This document shows positions 39,573-46,980 of a stretch of 58,633 bases of DNA, in pieces; positions within the stretch are counted from its first letter, which is position 1; each line of letters opens with the position of its first letter. The stretch covers positions 1-58,633 of the forward strand of contig JAJPHV010000047.1 of assembly GCA_021325095.1 (NCBI GenBank), written 5' to 3'. The notes under the pieces were generated by a model. It did no database searches. It was not told where the DNA came from and saw only the letters and a list, made by a program, of their open reading frames with translations. A program made the position numbers and the translations under genes. Origin of the DNA: Chloroflexota bacterium. GTDB taxonomy: Bacteria > Chloroflexota > Anaerolineae > Aggregatilineales > UBA2796.

Positions 39573-40009
39573 TTGATACCAGCATCCTGATTCAAGGGTA
39601 CATTGAGGATGTTCACACTCCACAGGCACAAAGTTTGCTGTACAGCGCGCTCGGAGCCGAACCTACGCCAACACTGTACGTGACGGAATTCTGCGTTTTG
39701 GAGTGTACCAACATTCTGTGGAAGCGTGCTCTCTTCCACAATAAGCCTACCGAGGAAGTGACTCAAACACTCCTCAATTTGCTTGCTTTTCCTTTGGTTG
39801 TTCACCTTTTAGTTGATCTCCTGCCGCGTTCGCTGGCCGGAGGAATCGCTCACCGACTTACCATCTGCGATGCAATCCGCATCGCCCTGGCGGAACAGTT
39901 AGCCCGCCCGCTGATTACGGACAACGAACGACAGACGAATGCAGCTTTGGCTGTCGGTCTTGCGCTGAAACCGATTACCGATTTTCCTGCTTTTACACAA
40001 CAAAAATAG
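39554..40009 (+). CDS. PIN-domain ribonuclease (VapC-like)
   Basis: This is a 151-residue PIN protein. The acidic active site is distributed as 'FVVDTSILIQGY' (first Asp), 'EFCVLECTNILWK' (conserved Glu), 'LTICDAIRIALAEQL' (third acidic) and 'PLITDNERQTNAA' (fourth). VapC toxins cut RNA with magnesium when freed from the antitoxin. With the preceding gene it forms the second toxin-antitoxin-like pair in this interval. It ends eight bases before leuB, so leuB may depend on its transcript. Confidence 0.85.
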   Translation: MVQPFVVDTSILIQGYIEDVHTPQAQSLLYSALGAEPTPTLYVTEFCVLECTNILWKRALFHNKPTEEVTQTLLNLLAFPLVVHLLVDLLPRSLAGGIAHRLTICDAIRIALAEQLARPLITDNERQTNAALAVGLALKPITDFPAFTQQK

Positions 40010-40017
40010 GAAACACT

Positions 40018-41097
40018 ATGCACGCCACCATCACCGTTCTGCCGGGCGACGGCATTGGCCCGGAAGTCACCTCCATCGCCGTTTCGCTGCTGAAGGACAT
40101 CGCGGCGCGTTACGGTCATTCGTTCACCTTCAATGAGGCCATGTTCGGCGGCTGCGCCATCGACGCCTATGGCGATTCGTTCCCGCCCGCAACAGTCAAA
40201 GCCTGCGAGAGCGCCAACGCCGTGCTGCTTGGCGCGGTGGGCGGGCCAAAGTGGTCTGACCCGACGGCCAAAGTGCGCCCGGAGCAAGGGCTGCTCCGGC
40301 TGCGTTCACACTTCGGACTGTTCGCCAACCTGCGTCCCGTCAAAGCCTACCCGATGCTGGCCGGGCACGCGCCGCTGCGCGCCGAACTGCTGGAAAACGT
40401 GGACATTCTGTTCATCCGCGAACTGACAGGCGGCATCTATTTCGGGCCGCGCCAAGAACAGGGCGACGGTGATACAGCCTGGGACACGATGATCTACACG
40501 GTAGCCGAGGTCGAGCGCGTGGCCGAGGTGGCCTTCAAAGCGGCGCGGATGCGGCGTTCCTACGTTCTATCGGTGGACAAGGCAAACGTGCTGGCCTCGT
40601 CGCGGTTGTGGCGGCGGACGATCAACCAGGTAGCGGAGCGCTACCCGGACGTGAAAGTGGAGCACGCGCTGGTGGATGCCTTTGCGATGCAGATGATCAA
40701 GACACCCAGCCGCTACGACGTGGTAGTGGCCGAAAACATGTTTGGCGACATCCTGACGGACGAATCGGCGGTACTATCCGGCTCGCTGGGGATGCTGCCC
40801 TCGGCGTCGCTTGGCACGGGCAAATTCGGCGTGTACGAGCCAATTCACGGCTCCGCGCCGGACATCGCCGGGCGCGGCATCGCCAACCCGACGGGCACGA
40901 TCCTGAGCGCGGCCATGCTGCTCCGGCACAGCCTGGGCCTGGAAGCCGAAGCGCTGGCACTCGAAAACGCAGTGCAGGCGGCGCTCGAAGCAGGCGCACG
41001 GACGGGCGACATTGCGGAGCCGGGTAAACCCGGCCTGGGGTCGGCGGAGTACGCCGAACGGGTGCGGGCGGCTCTGGCAGCCGTGAAGATCGGCTAG
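40018..41097 (+). CDS. leuB: 3-isopropylmalate dehydrogenase
   Basis: This is a 359-residue NAD-dependent decarboxylating dehydrogenase of leucine synthesis. Family marks are 'ITVLPGDGIGPEVTSIAVSLL', the substrate-binding 'LRLRSHFGLFANLRPVK', 'FIRELTGGIYFG', the metal-binding 'VVAENMFGDILTDESAVL' and 'EPIHGSAPDIAGRGIANPTGTILSA'. The length is standard. The upstream ribosome site (AGGAAA) is weak. It is separated from the other leu genes by the two toxin-antitoxin-like pairs. leuC, leuD and ilvD are not in the window. Confidence 0.95.
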   Translation: MHATITVLPGDGIGPEVTSIAVSLLKDIAARYGHSFTFNEAMFGGCAIDAYGDSFPPATVKACESANAVLLGAVGGPKWSDPTAKVRPEQGLLRLRSHFGLFANLRPVKAYPMLAGHAPLRAELLENVDILFIRELTGGIYFGPRQEQGDGDTAWDTMIYTVAEVERVAEVAFKAARMRRSYVLSVDKANVLASSRLWRRTINQVAERYPDVKVEHALVDAFAMQMIKTPSRYDVVVAENMFGDILTDESAVLSGSLGMLPSASLGTGKFGVYEPIHGSAPDIAGRGIANPTGTILSAAMLLRHSLGLEAEALALENAVQAALEAGARTGDIAEPGKPGLGSAEYAERVRAALAAVKIG

Positions 41098-41138
41098 GCA
41101 GTTCCGCCCTCACCTGAATCCAGGGTGGCTGGGTCACA

Positions 41139-41852
41139 TTAGCCTTGTGGCGGCCTGGCATGTTCCTCGGGACTCCCCGGATGCACGGGGCCGATAGCGT
41201 GGTGGCTACGCGACCAGTGAATGTCGATGCGTCCGGGTAGAATATACGGGATAGGCAGCACCAGGTACAGGATAATACTCAGGGGCGTACTGACGAATGA
41301 TAGTCCGATGGCGACGAGGCAGATCATGGGGGCTATCAGGATGCGCCGCTTCGACGCTTCGATTTGCTGCTCAGGGAGATCGGCATCCACGAGACGATGC
41401 TTGTGAGTGGCATACCAGTAGTGGAGATACAAACACGCGCCCACCACGATCAGGTTGACCCCATAAATGATGACCGCGATCTGCTCGTGCCGATACTCAC
41501 CGATCAGCGCGGCAGAGAACGGCACAAAGGCCACGCACATGAGAAACAGGATGTTGATCCACAGCAGCGTGCGGTTCGCGTGCCGGATAAACCGGAATTG
41601 CGCGTGATGCCCGACCCAGTATACGCCGACGATGATAAAACTCATCGCGTAGGCCAGGTATTTCGGCCACATGTTAATCAGTTCGCGCAAAAGCTGTGGC
41701 CCGACGGGTTCGCCCTGCACCTGTGGCACGCGAATATCCAGAATCAACAGCGTGATCACGATAGCGAAAACGCCATCGGCGAAGGCCTCAATTCTGCTGA
41801 TGCTCAAACCTACAGGCCCTGATCTGCCGTGTGCGGCGTGCTGTTTTTCCAT
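41139..41852 (-). CDS. TMEM175-family (DUF1211) potassium channel-like protein
   Basis: This is a 237-residue membrane protein with about six helices. The TMEM175 signature is in the first helix: 'RIEAFADGVFAIVITLLILDIRVP' (the family usually has FSDGVFAI). 'GVYWVGHHAQFRFIRH' and 'LLWINILFLMCVAFVPFSAAL' are also typical. Bacterial homologues form potassium-leak channels. The Ser-to-Ala change in the FSD motif is a common variant. It is convergent with leuB. Confidence 0.88.
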   Translation of the reverse strand: MEKQHAAHGRSGPVGLSISRIEAFADGVFAIVITLLILDIRVPQVQGEPVGPQLLRELINMWPKYLAYAMSFIIVGVYWVGHHAQFRFIRHANRTLLWINILFLMCVAFVPFSAALIGEYRHEQIAVIIYGVNLIVVGACLYLHYWYATHKHRLVDADLPEQQIEASKRRILIAPMICLVAIGLSFVSTPLSIILYLVLPIPYILPGRIDIHWSRSHHAIGPVHPGSPEEHARPPQG

Positions 41853-42361
41853 ACGTGAAAGCCCTCGATTTTCAGTGAACGGCTGGCGAGATCAAAGGTT
41901 GGGCCGTGCTTGGATCGCCGTGCCCGGTAGTATATATGCGGACAGTCGGCAGAACCAGAAGAGAGCGGTAGCCTGAGTGAGCCTCCATCGCCTCAACCAC
42001 TAGTCATTATGGTGAAGTTTACCGCGCCGCCGGGTCCTGCTCCGAGTGCAAAGTGCTGCCGCCAAGCTGCGTGCGACCAGGCCAACGCGCCAATGTTGTT
42101 CATTACTGCTTTTGGCTTTCGACGCCTACGGCACGATAAGTGTAGCACTGTTATGTTCTTGTTATGAAAACCCGACCTTTTTATGCGTTACATTTGCCAG
42201 CCGTTTTTCGGTAATTAAAACAGGTACAACACGTGTTCCTGATCGGACAATTGATGCAGATCCCCAGTCAATTGTCATGATACTTACGGGGGTAGGGGAC
42301 TTCGACCACCCCCGAACTTAAAGCCGAAGCGTCAGGCACCTTCCACATCTTCGAGGTCGCG
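41853..42361. other. Non-coding gap of about 500 bases
   Basis: This stretch lies between the divergent TMEM175-like and receiver genes. It has no frame with a ribosome site and no recognisable RNA or repeat. A few A/T-rich stretches (TTATGTTCTTGTTATGAAAA, around 42150) could hold promoters, but none is convincing. The composition is lower in GC than its neighbours. Confidence 0.4.
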
Positions 42362-42718
42362 GTGACAGGCAACATTTTGATCGTTGACGACGACAATGCA
42401 GTTTGTAGGTCTATCCAGGAGGTCCTGGCAAAGAGAGGCTACGAAGTCTGTACTGCCGACAACGGAGCCGCCGCTCTGAGCGTTATTTCTCACAACATGC
42501 CGCGCCTCATTTTTCTGGCAGCACACATGCCGGTGATGGATGGATTGACATTTCTACATCACTATTTGCAACTTCCAGGGGCACACGCTCCTATCATCGT
42601 GATGTCGGCCAAAAATGACACTTTAAGCCGGGCACTGGCCCTCTATAGCCACGGCTTTCTGGAAAAGCCTATTCAGCGAGAGAAACTGCTGCTGCTGATC
42701 AAGCGCTATCTGCGCTGA
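42362..42718 (+). CDS. Stand-alone receiver domain lacking phospho-aspartate
   Basis: This is a 118-residue single-domain receiver beginning at GTG. The acidic triad 'ILIVDDDNAVCRS' (D9-D11), S82 in 'PIIVMSAKND' and K102 in 'GFLEKPIQ' are present. The phosphoacceptor position, normally Asp in 'LDxxMPxMDG', is Ala: 'LIFLAAHMPVMDG' (A53). Phosphorylation by the usual route is therefore impossible. Such pseudo-receivers act through protein binding rather than phosphate transfer. There is no adjacent kinase or output gene, and the next gene is convergent. Confidence 0.85.
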   Translation: MTGNILIVDDDNAVCRSIQEVLAKRGYEVCTADNGAAALSVISHNMPRLIFLAAHMPVMDGLTFLHHYLQLPGAHAPIIVMSAKNDTLSRALALYSHGFLEKPIQREKLLLLIKRYLR

Positions 42719-42747
42719 AGTACCTGGCAGGAAGCCATACGCAGCGA

Positions 42748-43971
42748 TCAGGCACTGGCCCCGATTCGGTTAATGGCTTGCTGTACCGTGTCGATGATTT
42801 GATCGATGTCAGGCGGCGGCTGTGGCGCGTTTCTCAGGCGCTGCAGATCGCCCAGGAAGATTTCCAGCGGTGAAGCGCTTTGTAGCTGGCGGGTAGCACT
42901 GGTCAGATTCCTTTTCGCGTCATCGACCTGCCCCAGAACAAGCTGCGCGGTGGTCAGGTCCAGGCGTGTCCAGTAATCGGCGGGATTGGCATCCAGCAGG
43001 CGCGAGGACATGGCAGCCGAACGTCTGAAGTATTCTTTGGCCTCGTCGAGCCTGCCGTCCATAAACAGCAGCATCGCCAGATTGACCACCGGGTACGTGC
43101 TCTGCGGCGTAATGCGCGCCGCTTCTTCGTAGCAGCGGATGGCGTCGGCAATCCGGTTCTGACGCTTGTACAGGCCGCCCAGCACGCCATAGACCGACTC
43201 GCCATTGATGTCTCGCACGGCGGGGTCGCTCTTGAGCGCTTTCAGGAAGCGGTTCTCGGCTTCTGAATAACGCAAGTTCCGCTCATTGGGGTCTTTGGCG
43301 CGGTCTCCCTGGAGGCGCAGGGCATAGGCCAGCGCCGCTTCTGCCGGAGCGTAGTCCTCGCCCCCTGACAGGGCGAGTTCCAGGTGATGGATGCCTTTCT
43401 CGATGTCCCGATCCTGAATGTAGAGTTCGCCCAGAAAATAGTTGATGGCGCGGTTTTCCGGGTCCAGGTCGTAGGCTTCGCGGTAAACCCGAAGGGCCGC
43501 CTTGATATTCCGCGATTCCAACTGCTGCTCGCCGAGCTGCATCAGTGAGAGGGCGCGGATGGCCCGGTTGCCTTGTCCGCGCACTTCTGCCGTCTCGGCT
43601 TCGAGCCTGGCGCGCATCTCGTCCAGTTCGGCGCGTGCTTTGTTCAATTCACCCCGATATTCGCTGATGGTACGCAGCCCGGTATAGCCAAAGGCGGCTG
43701 CACTCAGCGCGGCCAGGATTGTGCCGATCACACCCGCCACCTGGATAAAACTGAGCATCGAATTGACCAGATTCACCGCCTGATTCGCGTCGGCGCTGGC
43801 CTTGTTGGCCGCCGCCAGAATGTCGTCGGGGGAGGCGGACGGGGCGGACGGCGCAGTTGGGGCGGGACCCGGCGTGCCGGTAGGTTCCTGGGCAGCGGCT
43901 GGCAGCCAGGCCAGAGAGCTAAACAGGCACAACGTCAGGAGCAGTAATCCGGCAAACACAGATCGTTTCAC
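42748..43971 (-). CDS. TPR-repeat membrane-anchored protein
   Basis: This is a 407-residue protein. An N-terminal signal sequence (SVFAGLLLLTLCLFSSLAWL), a Pro/Ala-rich linker and a membrane helix (IQVAGVIGTILAALSAAAFGY) precede a coiled coil (YRGELNKARAELDEMRARLEAE). An array of about six tetratricopeptide repeats follows, for example 'AALRVYREAYDLDPENRAINYFLGELYIQ' and 'DAIRCYEEAARITPQSTYPVVNLAML'. TPR arrays scaffold protein complexes. The GTG at 43971 is chosen because GGAGG lies about eight bases before it. The partners are unknown. Confidence 0.8.
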   Translation of the reverse strand: MKRSVFAGLLLLTLCLFSSLAWLPAAAQEPTGTPGPAPTAPSAPSASPDDILAAANKASADANQAVNLVNSMLSFIQVAGVIGTILAALSAAAFGYTGLRTISEYRGELNKARAELDEMRARLEAETAEVRGQGNRAIRALSLMQLGEQQLESRNIKAALRVYREAYDLDPENRAINYFLGELYIQDRDIEKGIHHLELALSGGEDYAPAEAALAYALRLQGDRAKDPNERNLRYSEAENRFLKALKSDPAVRDINGESVYGVLGGLYKRQNRIADAIRCYEEAARITPQSTYPVVNLAMLLFMDGRLDEAKEYFRRSAAMSSRLLDANPADYWTRLDLTTAQLVLGQVDDAKRNLTSATRQLQSASPLEIFLGDLQRLRNAPQPPPDIDQIIDTVQQAINRIGASA

Positions 43972-44130
43972 AGGAATCCCTCCGGTTGGCGATTCTGAGT
44001 GCGGCGCGCGACACGGCAACCCTGTTCACCGTCTGATGAGTGTAACATAGTCGAGTGCTCAGGAAAATTTGATGGATTGTCAGTTTGCAGGCAAAATTGT
44101 CGAGATTGTTGGAATCGGGCCAAATCTTTA

Positions 44131-44159
44131 TTGATCTTGCCGCAGCCTCGCAGTATAAT
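44131..44159 (+). promoter_or_regulatory. Promoter of the S1-domain gene
   Basis: TTGATC (44131-44136) is followed after 17 bases by a perfect TATAAT (44154-44159). It lies 56 bases upstream of the S1 gene's ATG. Confidence 0.75.
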
Positions 44160-44214
44160 GACGCGCGGTCTGCGGACCTATCGAGTTTTCAATCCCTATA
44201 AGGAGCATGGCAGG

Positions 44215-44961
44215 ATGAGTACAGAAAGCGGGGAAATCACCACCCCGGCCCCCGCACACTCCATCGCGGACTTAAAACCAAAGATGGAATTGCGCGGCAG
44301 AGTCAAAAAGATCGAGCTTTACGGCGCCTTCGTGGACGTCGGCGTCGGGCACGATGGCCTGCTCCACATTTCGCAACTCAGCACCGAGCGTGTCAAAAAC
44401 GTGAACGACGTGGTCAAAGAAGGTGACGAAGTCACCGTGTGGGTGCGCAACGTGGATCAGGCACAGGGCCGCATCGACCTGACCATGATTCGCCCGCCCG
44501 GACTCGGCTGGAATGAGATTCAGGTCGGCCAGACGTTGACCGGGAAAGTCGTCCGCGTCGAGAAATTCGGTGCGTTCGTCGATATTGGCGCTGAACGTCC
44601 GGGCATGGTGCACGTCTCCGAGCTTGCCAGCGGCTACGTGAGTTCCCCGTCTGAGGTCGTCAAGGTTGGCGACGAGGTCCAAGTGAAGGTCATCAAGGTC
44701 AACAGCAAGAAGAAGCAGATTGACCTGAGCATCAAGGCCCTTGAGGAGCCGGTGCGCGTGGCACAGCCCGAAGAGGATGACGAGAAAGTGCCGACGGCGA
44801 TGGAACTGGCGTTGCGCCGCGCAATGCAAGGCACAGAGATGGCCCAGGAGTACGAAGCGGCCCACAAATCCTCCAGGAATCGCCGCGAAAAACGCAACGA
44901 AAAGCACCGCCAGCAGCAAGAAGAACTCTTGTCCCGCACGCTCCGCAATCGCGTTAAGTAG
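44215..44961 (+). CDS. Two-S1-domain RNA-binding protein
   Basis: This is a 248-residue protein with two S1 OB-folds: residues about 24-92 ('LRGRVKKIELYGAFVDVGVGHDGLLHISQL') and 106-175 ('LTGKVVRVEKFGAFVDIGAERPGMVHVSEL'). A basic, Arg/Lys/Gln-rich C-terminal tail ('SSRNRREKRNEKHRQQQEEL') probably adds RNA contacts. It resembles ribosomal-protein-S1-like and general-stress RNA-binding proteins, and its specific role is unknown. ATG 44215 follows AGGAG by nine bases. It is transcribed from its own promoter and convergent with the FHA gene. Confidence 0.9.
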   Translation: MSTESGEITTPAPAHSIADLKPKMELRGRVKKIELYGAFVDVGVGHDGLLHISQLSTERVKNVNDVVKEGDEVTVWVRNVDQAQGRIDLTMIRPPGLGWNEIQVGQTLTGKVVRVEKFGAFVDIGAERPGMVHVSELASGYVSSPSEVVKVGDEVQVKVIKVNSKKKQIDLSIKALEEPVRVAQPEEDDEKVPTAMELALRRAMQGTEMAQEYEAAHKSSRNRREKRNEKHRQQQEELLSRTLRNRVK

Positions 44962-45017
44962 CCCGGACTCATCGCGCGTACTCAGACGCTGCCAGGTGAT
45001 ACTTGTCCACAGGAGAT

Positions 45018-45060
45018 CGCAGGCGACCTCAGGCTTGGGGTATGCCTGCGTTTTGTTTTG
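45018..45060 (+). terminator. Intrinsic terminator after the S1 gene
   Basis: CGCAGGC (45018-45024) pairs with GCCTGCG (45044-45050) around a 19-base loop, followed by TTTTGTTTTG. It lies between the convergent S1 and FHA genes. Confidence 0.75.
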
Positions 45061-45075
45061 AGCGCAGGCGAGGCA

Positions 45076-45525
45076 TTACGAGAGTGGTTGAGCAAAGAAC
45101 AACAACAGGTCGAGTTTGCCCAGACTGATTCTGTCGCCTTCGTTCAAGCGGTACAGATGTTGTGGCTCCAACCAGATACCGTTCACCTCGGTGCCGTTGG
45201 CGCTGCCCAGATCGCGGATGTAGAGCATGCCGTGCGACAGGTAGAGGATGACGTGCCGGCGCGAGACACCAGCGGCGCGCCCGTTGAACGGCGTCAGATC
45301 CAGGTCAGCGATGTATTGCTGATCGGGATCGGATCGGCCTATGATGATCTGATCAGTGATTTCGAGGCTGACAATCCGGTTCGCGCTGCCAACTTGAAAG
45401 ATCAAACGCCAGTTTCCCGGCTTCGCTTCCGGCAGCGGCACGACTGGTTGGGGAGCGGGAGTGGTTGTATCGGGCAATAGCAAGGGCTGAGGCAGTGTTT
45501 CCGAAGCAGACTCAGTACCATCCAT
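45076..45525 (-). CDS. FHA-domain protein
   Basis: This is a 149-residue protein with a polar Pro-rich N-terminus and a C-terminal forkhead-associated domain (about 40-145). The phosphothreonine-binding residues are conserved: GRS (63-65) in 'IIIGRSDPDQQ', SRRH (88-91) and N110/N115 in 'GSANGTEVNG'. FHA domains read phosphothreonine marks left by Ser/Thr kinases. No kinase is adjacent. The receptor-like partner is unknown. Confidence 0.88.
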   Translation of the reverse strand: MDGTESASETLPQPLLLPDTTTPAPQPVVPLPEAKPGNWRLIFQVGSANRIVSLEITDQIIIGRSDPDQQYIADLDLTPFNGRAAGVSRRHVILYLSHGMLYIRDLGSANGTEVNGIWLEPQHLYRLNEGDRISLGKLDLLLFFAQPLS

Positions 45526-45708
45526 CGTACTATTCCTTGATATTGCGGTGTCGGGTCAGCAGGCTCATCCTGGCCTCAATCATACCATAAAAAAACGAAA
45601 AACATACTATTGTTAAGTGATGCATCGACTAAAAATCGCCGCCATTGTGCGAGTTGACAGAAAATGAAAGTTTGATGAGCGTTTGAAGACATCACCCTGT
45701 GAGGTTCC

Positions 45709-46842
45709 ATGAACAGCACACCCACCAGGCCCGTTACCAGCCGTACCCGCGCCCCTGTCAAGCGGCAGAACGCCCAGAACTATCTCTTGCTGACGGTGAT
45801 GAGCTTTGCGGCGTCAGTGGTGCTGACCCGGCTGTTCCTCATGCTGACGGGCTTCCCCAAGATCGGCGCGGGCGCGTTCCACGTGGCGCACGTGCTGTGG
45901 GGTGGCTTGCTGCTGTTTGTCGCAGCCTTGCTGCCGCTGGTCTTCGCCAACCGCTGGGTCTATACCGTCAGCGCGCTGCTGAACGGCCTGGGTGTCGGCC
46001 TGTTCATCGACGAGGTGGGCAAGTTTATCACGCAGAACAACGACTATTTTTACCCGCTGGCTGCGCCGATCATCTACGGCTTCTTCCTGATCACAGTGCT
46101 CATCTATTTCCAGGTACGTCGCCCACCTTCGCAGAACGCTCGCGCCGAGCTGTATCGCGCGCTGGACATGTTCCAGGAAATGCTCGATCACGACCTGGAC
46201 GAACAGGAGCGGGCCGATCTGGAAACGCAGCTCCAGCACGTCATCCAGCACGCTGACCAGCCCGATCAGGCGCGGCTGGCGAGCGTCCTGACCGATTTCC
46301 TGGCTGCCGATACGCTATACCTGGCGCCGGACGTGCCGACCCTGTGGGAACGTCTCGTGCAGCGCGGGCGAGCATTCGAGGCACGCTGGATCGGCCCGCG
46401 CCGCCTCAAGGTGATCATCATCAGCGGCCTGGGGCTGTTCAGCTTCGTCGCAGTGGCTGAACCTGCGGTGATCCTGTTTGGCTTGTTCTCGCCTGGCGCG
46501 CTTGAGGACATCGCCCGGCATCTGATCGAGCAAGGGCAGGTCACCGGTCTCTACAGTCTGCAATGGTTCTTTGTGGGGCAGGCGCTTCAAGGCGTGGTCG
46601 GCATCGTGCTGCTGGCCGCTGCGCTGCTCATGTTCACCGGGAGGGATCGGCGCGGCAGCCAGCTTGGTTATTTTGGCCTGCTGGCCTCGCTGACCTCCGT
46701 GAATCTGCTGACACTCTACTACAATCAGTTTGGCAACCTGCTGTTGATTGTGATTGAATTCGGGCTGCTGCTGGCGCTCCTGCACTACCGGCGGCGCTAT
46801 CTGCGGCAGCGGACGCCAGCGGGCGAGGAGAGCGATTCATGA
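45709..46842 (+). CDS. Polytopic membrane protein, unknown
   Basis: This is a 377-residue protein with about eight helices. It contains 'GAGAFHVAHVLWGGLLLFVAALLPL', 'NGLGVGLFIDEVGKFITQNNDYFYPLAAPIIYG' and a cytoplasmic acidic helical region (FQEMLDHDLDEQERADLETQLQHV). The FH-x2-H-x-LWGG and IDE-x-GKF motifs look family-specific, but I cannot name the family. The gene stands alone between the FHA gene and family B and A repeats. Confidence 0.8.
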   Translation: MNSTPTRPVTSRTRAPVKRQNAQNYLLLTVMSFAASVVLTRLFLMLTGFPKIGAGAFHVAHVLWGGLLLFVAALLPLVFANRWVYTVSALLNGLGVGLFIDEVGKFITQNNDYFYPLAAPIIYGFFLITVLIYFQVRRPPSQNARAELYRALDMFQEMLDHDLDEQERADLETQLQHVIQHADQPDQARLASVLTDFLAADTLYLAPDVPTLWERLVQRGRAFEARWIGPRRLKVIIISGLGLFSFVAVAEPAVILFGLFSPGALEDIARHLIEQGQVTGLYSLQWFFVGQALQGVVGIVLLAAALLMFTGRDRRGSQLGYFGLLASLTSVNLLTLYYNQFGNLLLIVIEFGLLLALLHYRRRYLRQRTPAGEESDS

Positions 46843-46846
46843 TCGG

Positions 46847-46900
46847 CGCCCGACGCTAAAGCATCGGGCCGAATCAACGAAGCCCGCTGAAGCGGGCTAC
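46847..46900. repeat. Dispersed palindromes, family B copy
   Basis: CCCGACGCTAAAGCATCGGG (palindromic) is followed by AGCCCGCTGAAGCGGGCT, a second palindrome. Related copies occur at 54038, 54147, 57568 and 57633. Confidence 0.75.
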
Positions 46901-46930
46901 AGAGGAGTGGCTGAAACTTAGATTGTTTTC

Positions 46931-46975
46931 CGGCTCCTCTCTCCACCCTGTGGAGAGGGGTTGGGGGGTGAGGTC
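46931..46975. repeat. Dispersed palindrome, family A copy
   Basis: CTCCTCTCTCCACCCTGTGG is followed by AGAGGGG and a GGGGGGTGAGGTCAA tail. It is adjacent to a family B copy and immediately before the stop of the Agl23-like gene. Confidence 0.7.
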
Positions 46976-46980
46976 AAAAG

